64,000 nt of DNA. Origin: CALBJU01 sp965247125 (lineage in GTDB: Bacteria > Bacteroidota > Rhodothermia > Rhodothermales > UBA10348). Positions within the stretch are counted from its first letter, which is position 1. Every line of letters begins with the position of its first letter. This document shows positions 6,824 to 13,848 of the stretch, piece by piece. Both the position numbers and the translations under genes were made by a program. The stretch is from assembly GCA_965247125.1 (NCBI GenBank), contig CBDFGO010000002.1:1-64000 (forward strand), given 5' to 3'. The notes below the pieces were generated by a model. The model did no database searches. It saw nothing but the letters and a program-made list of their open reading frames with translations, and was not told where the DNA came from.

Positions 6824-7974
6824 GTGATTGCTCTTCTCGCGACTTGGATGAGCGGGAAGAGGGCGTAAGCACCCACGGCGCCGCCGCCCAGAATTGCGGC
6901 CCACTTGAGCGTGTTGGCGATGTCTGTAAGGCCGGCGCCGCTACTCGTCGGCGAAACGATGGGCACACGCGAAAGCGTCCAAGGCTGTGATTTAGCTATC
7001 GGTTTGCCGCCCCTGCCATTGAGAATGTCGCGAAGTGAGGGCCCGCCCAAGACGATTGCGGGTTCCTCGTAGGCCTCGAACACAATTGATTCACCTGCCT
7101 CGTAGCCGATCAGCTGAATACGCAGGGTCTTGACGCAATTATCAATGAGTCCGCCAGGAGGAATTATGGTGCCTAGAATTATTCCCGTTTTTACACTTCG
7201 AACCACGATGGTCGGATGGCGACAGTCGATGCTGAGGTTGCGGTACACTAATCGCCAGGTCTCCAATTCCAGCGTCACTTCGGCTGGGGTTCCGGTTCGT
7301 GAATTGCCGCCGTCGATACCAATCACGCTCAGGCGAATGTTGCCGGGTACATGGATCACTGGCGTGTCGTCGCCACTTATTCCGGAAAGCGTATTGCGGG
7401 TCTGTGGGTCGAAAAGAACGCGTTTGCGCTGTTGAACCACGTCCAGGGGCGCGGGCGAACCTGGGCGGACAGGATCGGGCCGGCCGGTGTCCCAGAGTAT
7501 CCACTTACCACCGTCATTGTATTCCAGATAGATATGGTTCCAGTCACTTCGCCCCTTCTGGCGGATGACGACATCCCTGGTGCCAATTCCCTGAATGGAT
7601 AGTAGTGCTGCGACTAATATTACGTGATCTTCGCAGTCTCCGCCTTTCAGGTGATACGTGGCCGATGCGCTCTGGATGTCTTCGACATTGCGCAGGTCCA
7701 ATCGGTAGGAAATTGTCTCTCGGATCCAACGATACAGCGCTTGAATCTTCTGGTCGGTGTTGACCAGAGGGCCCATTATTCGCTCAGATAATGCGCGTAT
7801 TTGCGGATCTGCCTGTCCTTCGTGAGCAAATCTGCGAATGTACCCGAGTACCTGATCGATTGATTGGTAGTCGAGATAGCGGCGGCGCAGTTCTAGTGCG
7901 CCGCCGCCATCGCTTGGTCGTACGATCCCTTTTGTACGCCCGCTGGGGGTTTCAGTTAGTCTGAGCCGTGCCAT
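6820..7974 (-). CDS. Transglutaminase-like cysteine peptidase with C-terminal membrane segment
   Basis: This 384-aa protein carries an intact transglutaminase-like catalytic triad: Cys114 in GGDCEDH, His147 in WNHIYLE and Asp162 in WDTGRPD. Such domains act as peptidases or amide-forming enzymes. Residues ~195-330 are beta-rich with no assignment. The end (~355-378, WAAILGGGAVGAYALFPLI) is a membrane helix with a basic tail. The gene overlaps the coiled-coil gene by 19 bases and the next gene by 4. A role in virion protein maturation, capsid cross-linking or peptidoglycan peptide cleavage at entry is possible; context does not decide. Confidence 0.75.
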   Translation of the reverse strand: MARLRLTETPSGRTKGIVRPSDGGGALELRRRYLDYQSIDQVLGYIRRFAHEGQADPQIRALSERIMGPLVNTDQKIQALYRWIRETISYRLDLRNVEDIQSASATYHLKGGDCEDHVILVAALLSIQGIGTRDVVIRQKGRSDWNHIYLEYNDGGKWILWDTGRPDPVRPGSPAPLDVVQQRKRVLFDPQTRNTLSGISGDDTPVIHVPGNIRLSVIGIDGGNSRTGTPAEVTLELETWRLVYRNLSIDCRHPTIVVRSVKTGIILGTIIPPGGLIDNCVKTLRIQLIGYEAGESIVFEAYEEPAIVLGGPSLRDILNGRGGKPIAKSQPWTLSRVPIVSPTSSGAGLTDIANTLKWAAILGGGAVGAYALFPLIQVARRAIT

Positions 7975-8921
7975 TCGCCCCTTATTTGGTCAATGACAGT
8001 GCTCGCATAATCACGCGTTTCGTCCGAAGCACCCGCAAGGATGAACGGCACGATTAGTGCAGTCGGAGCGGACAGGAACGAACCTGCATCGCCGACCACC
8101 GTGAGAATGGGTATGAGCAATCTGGCAGTCGCAGGGGCAGCAACTTTTTGAGATTGTGCATACTCGAGAACGTGGACCAGTAGGCCTTTCCAGGCCTCCA
8201 TTTTCGGCTTCGTCGCGAGGGCGTCAAAGCCAGTTTTGAGGTGTTGAGCCACATCTGCAATCTGCTCATCTGGGGCGGGCTTCCCGCTTCCCTCGAGCGT
8301 AACTGCCGAGCTGAGCTCATCCCACACTTCCTGCATGAATGCGGCAGGGGCGGAATCTGATGGTTGTGCCTGAGTTTCCGTTTTGTCGGGGTTATCTGGC
8401 ACTTCGTTTTCGTTTGAAGTAGGTGGCGAATAGGGGAGTTGTTTGCCAGGTGCTCCCGCCTGATTCTGGGCAACCAGCTTATCGAGGAGTGAAGGGCCGT
8501 TTCGATCAAGCCACTCCCAAAACTTGCCCCATCCCGACGCATCGGGATTGCGGCGCTCTAGGTCAGCTTCAAGCTCCAGGGTCTTAAGCTCAAGAACATT
8601 GCTCTTCTTGAGCATCCACGCTTCCATCTTCTGCTCCCACAGATCGCGGCTAAGCTTCTCGATTTCGGAGCGGTGTTCTTCAGCTTTTGTCGCCAGTGTC
8701 ACAGCATTTTGGCTTCGTTCTGTCTGAAGCGTTTCCTGTGTTTTCTGGAGCTGATCGCTCGTTCGCTCGAGCTGATCCTTCATCAGTGTCTGAATGAAAG
8801 AGTAGCTTTCAAATCCCTGGGGAGGCGCCGAAATAGGAACGCTCTGCGGAGAACCATCACCACTTGCGTGTGAGGTCTTCTCCACTGTCATTTCTGATGG
8901 AATGTGAGCCTTCGATTCCAA
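7956..8921 (-). CDS. Coiled-coil protein, first gene of the provirus block
   Basis: This is a 321-aa protein. Residues ~45-125 form a long charged coiled coil (heptads through DQLERTSDQLQKTQETLQ and onward), followed by WGKFWEWLDRNGPSLL, a linker rich in Pro, Asn and Glu (~160-190), and a C-terminal helical domain (~195-321) with a hydrophobic run near LLIPILTVVGDAGSFL. The open frame begins with a TTG at 8921; the first ATG is at 8891 (10 residues shorter). Neither has a strong ribosome site, so the start is uncertain. A scaffold or vertex/membrane-bridging role is a guess; no family is recognised. Confidence 0.5.
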   Translation of the reverse strand: MESKAHIPSEMTVEKTSHASGDGSPQSVPISAPPQGFESYSFIQTLMKDQLERTSDQLQKTQETLQTERSQNAVTLATKAEEHRSEIEKLSRDLWEQKMEAWMLKKSNVLELKTLELEADLERRNPDASGWGKFWEWLDRNGPSLLDKLVAQNQAGAPGKQLPYSPPTSNENEVPDNPDKTETQAQPSDSAPAAFMQEVWDELSSAVTLEGSGKPAPDEQIADVAQHLKTGFDALATKPKMEAWKGLLVHVLEYAQSQKVAAPATARLLIPILTVVGDAGSFLSAPTALIVPFILAGASDETRDYASTVIDQIRGEWHGSD

Positions 8922-9032
8922 AATCTTTAGAATATCTTTAGAACATGGTTAAAAACCGTTCTCGTCCAGAGTGCCGTAATCGGCTTATGGACGCAAGATA
9001 CCTAGATATTTGGAAAATCAACACAATTGACG
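8922..9032. other. Provirus/chromosome junction zone
   Basis: This short gap lies between the first provirus gene and the rplY terminator. It holds a tandem direct repeat of ATCTTTAGAA (8923-8932 and 8934-8943) and otherwise A+T-rich sequence. The chromosome/provirus boundary should fall here. The matching att sequence would be at the far left end of the element, outside the window, so it cannot be identified. Confidence 0.4.
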
Positions 9033-9053
9033 CGGGGTCCTGACGGGACCCCG
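9033..9053 (-). terminator. Probable rplY terminator hairpin
   Basis: CGGGGTCC (9033-9040) pairs with GGACCCCG (9046-9053) over a 5-base loop. It lies 36 bases past the rplY stop on the minus strand and is followed by a T-rich but interrupted tract. Confidence 0.6.
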
Positions 9054-9088
9054 GTCTGAAAACCTTGGATGAGACGCAAGGGGTGGGC

Positions 9089-9835
9089 CTACTTGCCGCG
9101 ATCCTTTGAAGACGCGTCTGAGCCTTTTTCGCCTTGGGCTCCTTCTTTTCCTGGTGCTCCTTCTTTTCCTGGTGCTCCTTCTTTTCCAGGTGCTCCTTCT
9201 TTTCCAGGTGCTCCTTCTGCTCCTTCTTCGCCTTCGACTCCTTCTTCGCCTTCGAGTCCTTCTTCATCTTCCTCTTCTTCAACCACAATGATGGCGCGAG
9301 GACGATCGATCGAAACGAGTGTAGAGTCTCCCGGAGCCATGATCTCGACGCCGTCGACAGAAATATCTCTGACGAGAATGGATTGACCGATATCCAGAGG
9401 TGACACGTCGACCTCGATGAAGTCGGGAAGGTTTTTTGGCAGGCACTTGACCGCGATCTTATGCACAAACTCCTGCTGCACTCCCCCTTCACGTACGCCT
9501 TCTGCTATACCGTCGAAGTGGACAGGGACTCTGATGGTCACATTTTCACCCGGATGCAATACGTAAAAGTCTGCATGGATGATGCTGTCGGTTACCGGAT
9601 GAAAATCCGTCCGTTTCAGAACGCAATCGTACGCTTCCCCATCAAGGTTGATGGAAACGCGATGAAACTGATCGGTATAGACCAATTCGCGCATGCTGAT
9701 TTCTGGAACCTGAAAAACACGAGGCTCTTCGCCATGTCCGTACAGCACGCACGGAACGTCTTCCTCTCTGCGGGTAGCTTTGACGGCAGCTTTTCCCGCT
9801 ACCCTAGCTTTTGCTTCAAGCGTGATGACATCCAT
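9089..9835 (-). CDS. rplY: 50S ribosomal protein L25 (long CTC form) with collagen-like tail
   Basis: This is a 248-aa protein. Residues ~1-90 are the 5S-rRNA-binding L25 domain (CVLYGHGEEPRVF, then VLKRTDFHPVTD.IIHADFY). Residues ~95-182 are the TL5/CTC C-terminal beta domain. From 186 the chain is unlike usual L25: an acidic run (EEEEDEEGLEGEEG) and then GAPGKE repeats at 208-232, ending GAQGEKGSD. The order tRNA-Gln, prs, rplY on one strand is the common one. In many genomes peptidyl-tRNA hydrolase follows; here the provirus block follows instead. The tail should be dispensable for ribosome binding; its role is unknown. Confidence 0.95.
   Translation of the reverse strand: MDVITLEAKARVAGKAAVKATRREEDVPCVLYGHGEEPRVFQVPEISMRELVYTDQFHRVSINLDGEAYDCVLKRTDFHPVTDSIIHADFYVLHPGENVTIRVPVHFDGIAEGVREGGVQQEFVHKIAVKCLPKNLPDFIEVDVSPLDIGQSILVRDISVDGVEIMAPGDSTLVSIDRPRAIIVVEEEEDEEGLEGEEGVEGEEGAEGAPGKEGAPGKEGAPGKEGAPGKEGAQGEKGSDASSKDRGK
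9141..9215 (-). repeat. 18-bp tandem repeat coding for GAPGKE
   Basis: About four near-perfect 18-bp units (plus-strand form GGTGCTCCTTCTTTTCC plus T/A) lie in frame inside rplY and encode Gly-Ala-Pro-Gly-Lys-Glu. In-frame units allow copy-number change without a frameshift. Confidence 0.85.
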
Positions 9836-9876
9836 GACTGTAATACCGTTATCTGATAGTTTCTAAAATGTGGTTG

Positions 9877-10812
9877 CTAGACGAAAAGAGTTGAGATCGA
9901 TTCATCCGTGCAAATGCGGCGAATAGCGACCGCAAAAATATCTGCCACGCTGACTACTTTGATTTTATCAAGTGTTCGCTGCAGCGGAACCGTGTCGGTC
10001 ACGACAAGGCTGGAAATCTCAGAGTCTTCAAGCCTCTCAAATGCTGGTCCTGAAAGAATGGCGTGCGTGCCTGCGGCCGTTATCTCCAGTGCTCCTGCCT
10101 TGCGAAGCGCGCCAGCAGCATTGGTGAGGGTTCCTGCTGTATCAATCATGTCGTCGATAAGCAGCACGTTCTTGCCCGCCACCTCACCGATGATATTCAT
10201 GACCTCGGCCTCGTTCTGGGCCGGGCGCCGCTTATCGATGATCGCCAGGTCCGCATCCAGTTTCTTCGCATAGGATCGAGCCATCTTGACGCTGCCCACG
10301 TCGGGTGCCACGATGACAAGATTGTCCAGGTTCTGCTTCTTGAAGTAGTCTATGAAGACGGCAGATCCGTACAGGTGATCTACGGGCACGTCGAAGAATC
10401 CCTGAATCTGCGATGCATGCAGATCCATTGTGAGTACCCGGTCAACACCGGCTGTGGTCAAGATGTCTGCCATCAGCTTAGCCGCTATCGATACCCGCGG
10501 CTGATCCTTTCTCTCCTGACGGGCATATCCAAAATAGGGGATGACGGCCGTGATGCGCCCAGCTGATGCTCGTTTGGCTGCATCAATAAGCAGAAACAGT
10601 TCCAACCAGTTGTTTGCGTTGGGCTGCGTACTCTGTATCAGGAATACGTCACATCCGCGGATGGACTCCTCATAATGCACGTAAATCTCGCCGTCGGAAA
10701 AAGTCTTGATTTCAAGCTTGCCCAACTCCTGCCCGTACGCCTTCGCGATAGAGCGTGCCAACGCAGGATTGGCACGTCCGGTAAAAATGCTTATGGATGG
10801 TTGTTGTGTCAT
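9877..10812 (-). CDS. prs: Ribose-phosphate pyrophosphokinase (PRPP synthase)
   Basis: This 311-aa enzyme makes phosphoribosyl pyrophosphate from ribose-5-phosphate and ATP, for nucleotide, His and Trp synthesis. Family landmarks are FTGRANPALA at the N-terminus, FSDGEIYV, a PYFGYARQERKD flexible loop, DLHASQIQGFF with the metal-binding His, and VLLIDDMIDTAGT, the PRPP-binding loop. The open frame extends upstream through the tRNA gene, so the start is set at the ATG at 10812, where the conserved MTQQPSISIFTG begins. It lies 30 bases after tRNA-Gln and is probably co-transcribed with it and rplY. Confidence 0.96.
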   Translation of the reverse strand: MTQQPSISIFTGRANPALARSIAKAYGQELGKLEIKTFSDGEIYVHYEESIRGCDVFLIQSTQPNANNWLELFLLIDAAKRASAGRITAVIPYFGYARQERKDQPRVSIAAKLMADILTTAGVDRVLTMDLHASQIQGFFDVPVDHLYGSAVFIDYFKKQNLDNLVIVAPDVGSVKMARSYAKKLDADLAIIDKRRPAQNEAEVMNIIGEVAGKNVLLIDDMIDTAGTLTNAAGALRKAGALEITAAGTHAILSGPAFERLEDSEISSLVVTDTVPLQRTLDKIKVVSVADIFAVAIRRICTDESISTLFV

Positions 10813-10842
10813 TCTTGAGGTGGCAAGAAGCCTCTTCGGTTG

Positions 10843-10913
10843 TTGCCCGGGGAGGATTCGAACCTCCACCGACGGCTCCAAAGGCCGCTGTCCTGCCATT
10901 AGACGACCGGGCA
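10843..10913 (-). tRNA. tRNA-Gln (anticodon TTG)
   Basis: On the minus strand the acceptor stem is TGCCCGG/CCGGGCA with discriminator A. The anticodon loop CTTTGGA gives anticodon TTG, and GGTTCGAATCC is the T-arm. CCA is not encoded. The U1-A72 pair fits tRNA-Gln. Confidence 0.93.
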
Positions 10914-11047
10914 TAGTGAGGTGCGTTTCAATCATGCGAACCGCATTTCACCGGGCACGTAATTCGGGTCTGGACCCAAAACTGTACAGAACCGCAAAAA
11001 TAACCATTTGCCTTTCTCTTAGCAACGCATAGAACCCTTCTAAGGCA

Positions 11048-12217
11048 TTACCTCACAAAATTCACGTCACGACCATATCGTCGCATGACCTCAACAACGT
11101 CCTCTATCGAGATGGCGTTAACCGTACCGCCGTGGCCTGTAACACTCCGTGCCCTGAAAAGCGCGTTGTATATCGCCTCTTCCGTTGCCTCCACGGTGGC
11201 CTGAAAAAGAGGGGATATGTCCCAGTTTGAAAGCTCCCCACTCACGTCGTGGTTCCGCTTGCGTCGAACGCTCTCGGCCGTAGAAAAGGCGACCGCGTAG
11301 TCTCCACTCCCGTTGGTGGCCGGGGATCCCGTACGCCCGATGGCCAACATGGCCCGACTCGCTATTCTCTTGAGATTGCGATCAGAAAGTGGGGCATCCG
11401 TTGCAATGACCACGATGCCTGAACCGTCGGCGTCCCCTCGATCGAGGGCATTTTTCAGGTAGTACTGACCCATTTCTTCGCCAACTGGTACTCCGTCAAT
11501 GTCTAGTATTCCACCGTAATTGGTTTGAACGAGTACTCCAACCGTATGTCCTCCAAGGCTTTTCGGTAATTTCCTGGAGCTGGTTCCGATGCCCCCTTTC
11601 CATCCGAACGATATCGTTCCCATCCCTGCGCCGACGGCCCCCTCCTCGACGGGTCCCGTCTTCGCCGTCTCAATGGCTCGCACGATGGTCGCCGCACGAA
11701 GATGCATCCCGCGGATGTCATTCAGAAACCCATCGTTCGTTTCTCCCACAATGGCGTTCACCGATCGCACCGACTCGTTTCCTGGCTGATTCAGCGTCCA
11801 CTGGATCACTGCTTCCATCCCCTGCGGCACGGACAGGGTGTTTGTCAACACGATGGGTGTCTCGATCTCACCCAGTTCGTTGATCTGGGTAGTTCCCGCA
11901 AATTTGCCATATCCGTTTCCTCTGAAGAAGCCGGCGGGCACTTTTTCTTGATACAGGTTTCCGCCGTGTGGCAGGATGGCCGTGGCTCCCGTTCGAATGG
12001 AATCCCCACTTTTCAAGGTGACGTGTCCTACCAGGACTCCTGCTACGTCTGTAATCGCATTCAATGGGCCCGTGGGTAGTATTCCCGGTGTGATGCCGAG
12101 ATCTCTGGCACGGGGACGGTCGCCGGTGGCCGAAGCTTCCACGACAATAGCTTGCTGAGCTCGAGCCTCGATTCCCAGCCCGATCAGCAGAAATAAACAG
12201 AGTATGGGATGCTTCAT
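11048..12217 (-). CDS. P1-family aminopeptidase (DmpA/BapA-type, peptidase S58), exported
   Basis: This is a 389-aa precursor from the ATG at 12217; a TTG six codons earlier has no support. It has a signal peptide (MKHPILCLFLLIGLGIEARAQ). DmpA-type enzymes cleave themselves at a Gly-Ser bond, and the new N-terminal Ser is the nucleophile. Here this is G-S at residues 265/266 in DGSGIVVIATDAPLS. Other family blocks are ITDVAGVLVGH, the GIGTSSR segment and GRTGSPATNGSGDYAVAFST. It is known to release N-terminal residues from peptides and D-amino acid or beta-peptide amides. It acts in the periplasm and stands alone, divergent from the racemase gene. Confidence 0.9.
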   Translation of the reverse strand: MKHPILCLFLLIGLGIEARAQQAIVVEASATGDRPRARDLGITPGILPTGPLNAITDVAGVLVGHVTLKSGDSIRTGATAILPHGGNLYQEKVPAGFFRGNGYGKFAGTTQINELGEIETPIVLTNTLSVPQGMEAVIQWTLNQPGNESVRSVNAIVGETNDGFLNDIRGMHLRAATIVRAIETAKTGPVEEGAVGAGMGTISFGWKGGIGTSSRKLPKSLGGHTVGVLVQTNYGGILDIDGVPVGEEMGQYYLKNALDRGDADGSGIVVIATDAPLSDRNLKRIASRAMLAIGRTGSPATNGSGDYAVAFSTAESVRRKRNHDVSGELSNWDISPLFQATVEATEEAIYNALFRARSVTGHGGTVNAISIEDVVEVMRRYGRDVNFVR

Positions 12218-12360
12218 GTCGATGCGAGTTTGCAAATGATTGGGGACGCGCCAGGCGATAAAAAGGTGAGGACAATTCTGGGGACAATGACGCTGCTTCT
12301 GAATATAATGGACTCAACGAGCGAGATCGCACACCCCTACCCTCTCAATCAGCTTCTCTG

Positions 12361-13143
12361 TTGAAAAATTCTGTACTGACCATTGGCATCCTCGGAGGTA
12401 TGGGCCCGCAAGCCGGGATCGATCTGGCGACAAAAATTGTCTCCGAAACGGACGCCAGAATTGACCAGGATCACGTTCCAGTAATTCTGTACGGACATCC
12501 GGGCGTTCCAGATCGAACGGCGTTCCTGTTCGGAACGACGTTGTTGAACCCCGCCATTGCCATTGCAAATGGATTCGAAAAACTTGCATTGGCAGGTGCG
12601 GAGGTGGCAGGAATTGCCTGCAATACGGCGCACTCTCCCTCAATCATCGGCGAAGTGAGGCGCTTGCTCGATGAGGTGGGATGTGACTTGAAGATTCTTC
12701 ATCTGATCGGAGAAACCGTCCAGGCTCTCACAACTCTTCTGCCGAATGTAAAGCGGGTTGGTGTACTCGGTACAAAAGGAACCTTGAAGTTCAGATTGTA
12801 CGACGATCCGCTTGAAAAAGCGGGAATAGCCGCCATTCACCCAAAAGATCTGGATGCTCTGAATGGGGCGATATTTGACCCCGAGTTCGGCATGAAGGGC
12901 TGTTCATCGCCTGTTTCTGATCTGGCTCGAAAAAACGTCCTGAGCGCGATTGACGATGTGATCGAGCAAGGTGCCGAAGCCGTCATTCTGGGCTGTACCG
13001 AGCTTCCTCTTGCTGTTTCGGGAGACAATCGGGGAGGAATTCCTCTCATCGACCCGGGCCAGGTGCTGGCTCGAGCTCTGGTGACTGCAGCAGCCCCGGA
13101 TCGGCTGCGCCCTCTGCGCGTTCCACTGACATCAGTCGAATAA
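12361..13143 (+). CDS. Aspartate/glutamate racemase family protein
   Basis: This 260-aa protein starts with TTG at 12361. It has the pair of catalytic cysteines of PLP-independent racemases: Cys87 in GIACNTAH and Cys212 in LGCTELPL. The N-terminus GILGGMGPQAG is the usual phosphate/carboxylate-binding loop of aspartate racemases. It interconverts L- and D-Asp (or Glu). The neighbour on the other strand is a P1 aminopeptidase able in some species to act on D-amino acid amides, a possible but unproven link. It is followed closely by the DtxR-type regulator on the same strand. Confidence 0.9.
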   Translation: MKNSVLTIGILGGMGPQAGIDLATKIVSETDARIDQDHVPVILYGHPGVPDRTAFLFGTTLLNPAIAIANGFEKLALAGAEVAGIACNTAHSPSIIGEVRRLLDEVGCDLKILHLIGETVQALTTLLPNVKRVGVLGTKGTLKFRLYDDPLEKAGIAAIHPKDLDALNGAIFDPEFGMKGCSSPVSDLARKNVLSAIDDVIEQGAEAVILGCTELPLAVSGDNRGGIPLIDPGQVLARALVTAAAPDRLRPLRVPLTSVE

Positions 13144-13172
13144 AATCAAATAATATCACGTCTATTCGCGAC

Positions 13173-13832
13173 ATGCTCAGCCAGGCCGTCGAAGACTACC
13201 TGAAGGCAATCTACACGCTTCAGAGTGAATCGAGTGTCAGCACCTCGAGGCTGGCCGAGCGCCTCGGAGTTTCTGCGGCGTCGGTAACCAATATGGTCAA
13301 GCGCCTGTCCGGATTGGGACTCCTGACTTATGCGTCCTATCGCGGCGTAAAACTGACCGAAGCGGGTGAAAAAATCGCTCTGGAGATCATCCGTCATCAC
13401 CGACTGCTCGAGACGTACCTGCGGGACATAATGGGCTACGATTGGGATGAGATGCATGACGAAGCTGAGCACCTGGAACACCATATCTCGGAAGAATTCG
13501 AAGACAAACTGGATCGGATGCTCGGATATCCGACACATGATCCTCATGGAGATCCCATCCCGACCCGGGAAGGGGTCATGGTGACCGTCGCATCGGAGCC
13601 GCTCGCGGATTGCCCGGTTGGAGTTCCCCTGAAAATCAGACGGGTCATGGACACCGATACGGCCGTCCTGAAAACCCTGGAAGAACTGAGCCTGTTACCA
13701 GGGGCCATGCTGACTATCGTAGAAAAACGCGAAGACGCGATCTCAGTTTTGATGGATTCGGATGACACACAAGTTAACCTGAATCCAACTCTGGCCTCTC
13801 ATCTTTTCGCCTCGACGAACAAGGTCGAATAG
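13173..13832 (+). CDS. DtxR/MntR-family metal-dependent transcriptional regulator
   Basis: This is a 219-aa protein. Residues 1-60 are the winged helix (EDYLKAIYTLQ, then STSRLAERLGVSAASVTNMVKRL). Residues ~65-140 form the dimerisation/metal domain with HHRLLETYL, a DE..HDEAEHLEHHISE segment supplying metal ligands, and GYPTHDPHGDPIP. The C-terminal ~70 residues resemble the FeoA/SH3-like domain. It represses metal uptake genes when Fe or Mn is bound. No metal transporter is adjacent. It is followed by rnr after 16 bases, so the two may share a transcript. Confidence 0.92.
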   Translation: MLSQAVEDYLKAIYTLQSESSVSTSRLAERLGVSAASVTNMVKRLSGLGLLTYASYRGVKLTEAGEKIALEIIRHHRLLETYLRDIMGYDWDEMHDEAEHLEHHISEEFEDKLDRMLGYPTHDPHGDPIPTREGVMVTVASEPLADCPVGVPLKIRRVMDTDTAVLKTLEELSLLPGAMLTIVEKREDAISVLMDSDDTQVNLNPTLASHLFASTNKVE

Positions 13833-13848
13833 ATAGTCGAATAGCTAT

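Larger units (their letters stand above)
1..8940 (-). mobile_element. Putative tailless membrane-containing provirus, structural module (partial)
   Basis: Twelve genes lie head to tail on the minus strand with overlaps or gaps of a few bases, in contrast to the spaced chromosomal genes that follow. The products include two paralogous capsid-like proteins in tandem, a P-loop ATPase, a set of small proteins with a transmembrane segment, a transglutaminase-like protein and a lytic transglycosylase. No tail, portal or large terminase gene is present. This set is what is known from internal-membrane icosahedral phages (PRD1-like, Sphaerolipoviridae-like, and Salisaeta icosahedral phage 1, which infects a relative of the likely host). 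The right limit falls between the first gene (8921) and the rplY terminator (9033). The left limit, and any integrase, lies outside the window. The provirus identity is an inference from gene content. Confidence 0.65.

Noticed and set aside
9069..9403. Plus-strand frames with Pro/Ser or Leu/Phe repeats
   Set aside because: These are antisense readings of the GAPGKE repeat in rplY.
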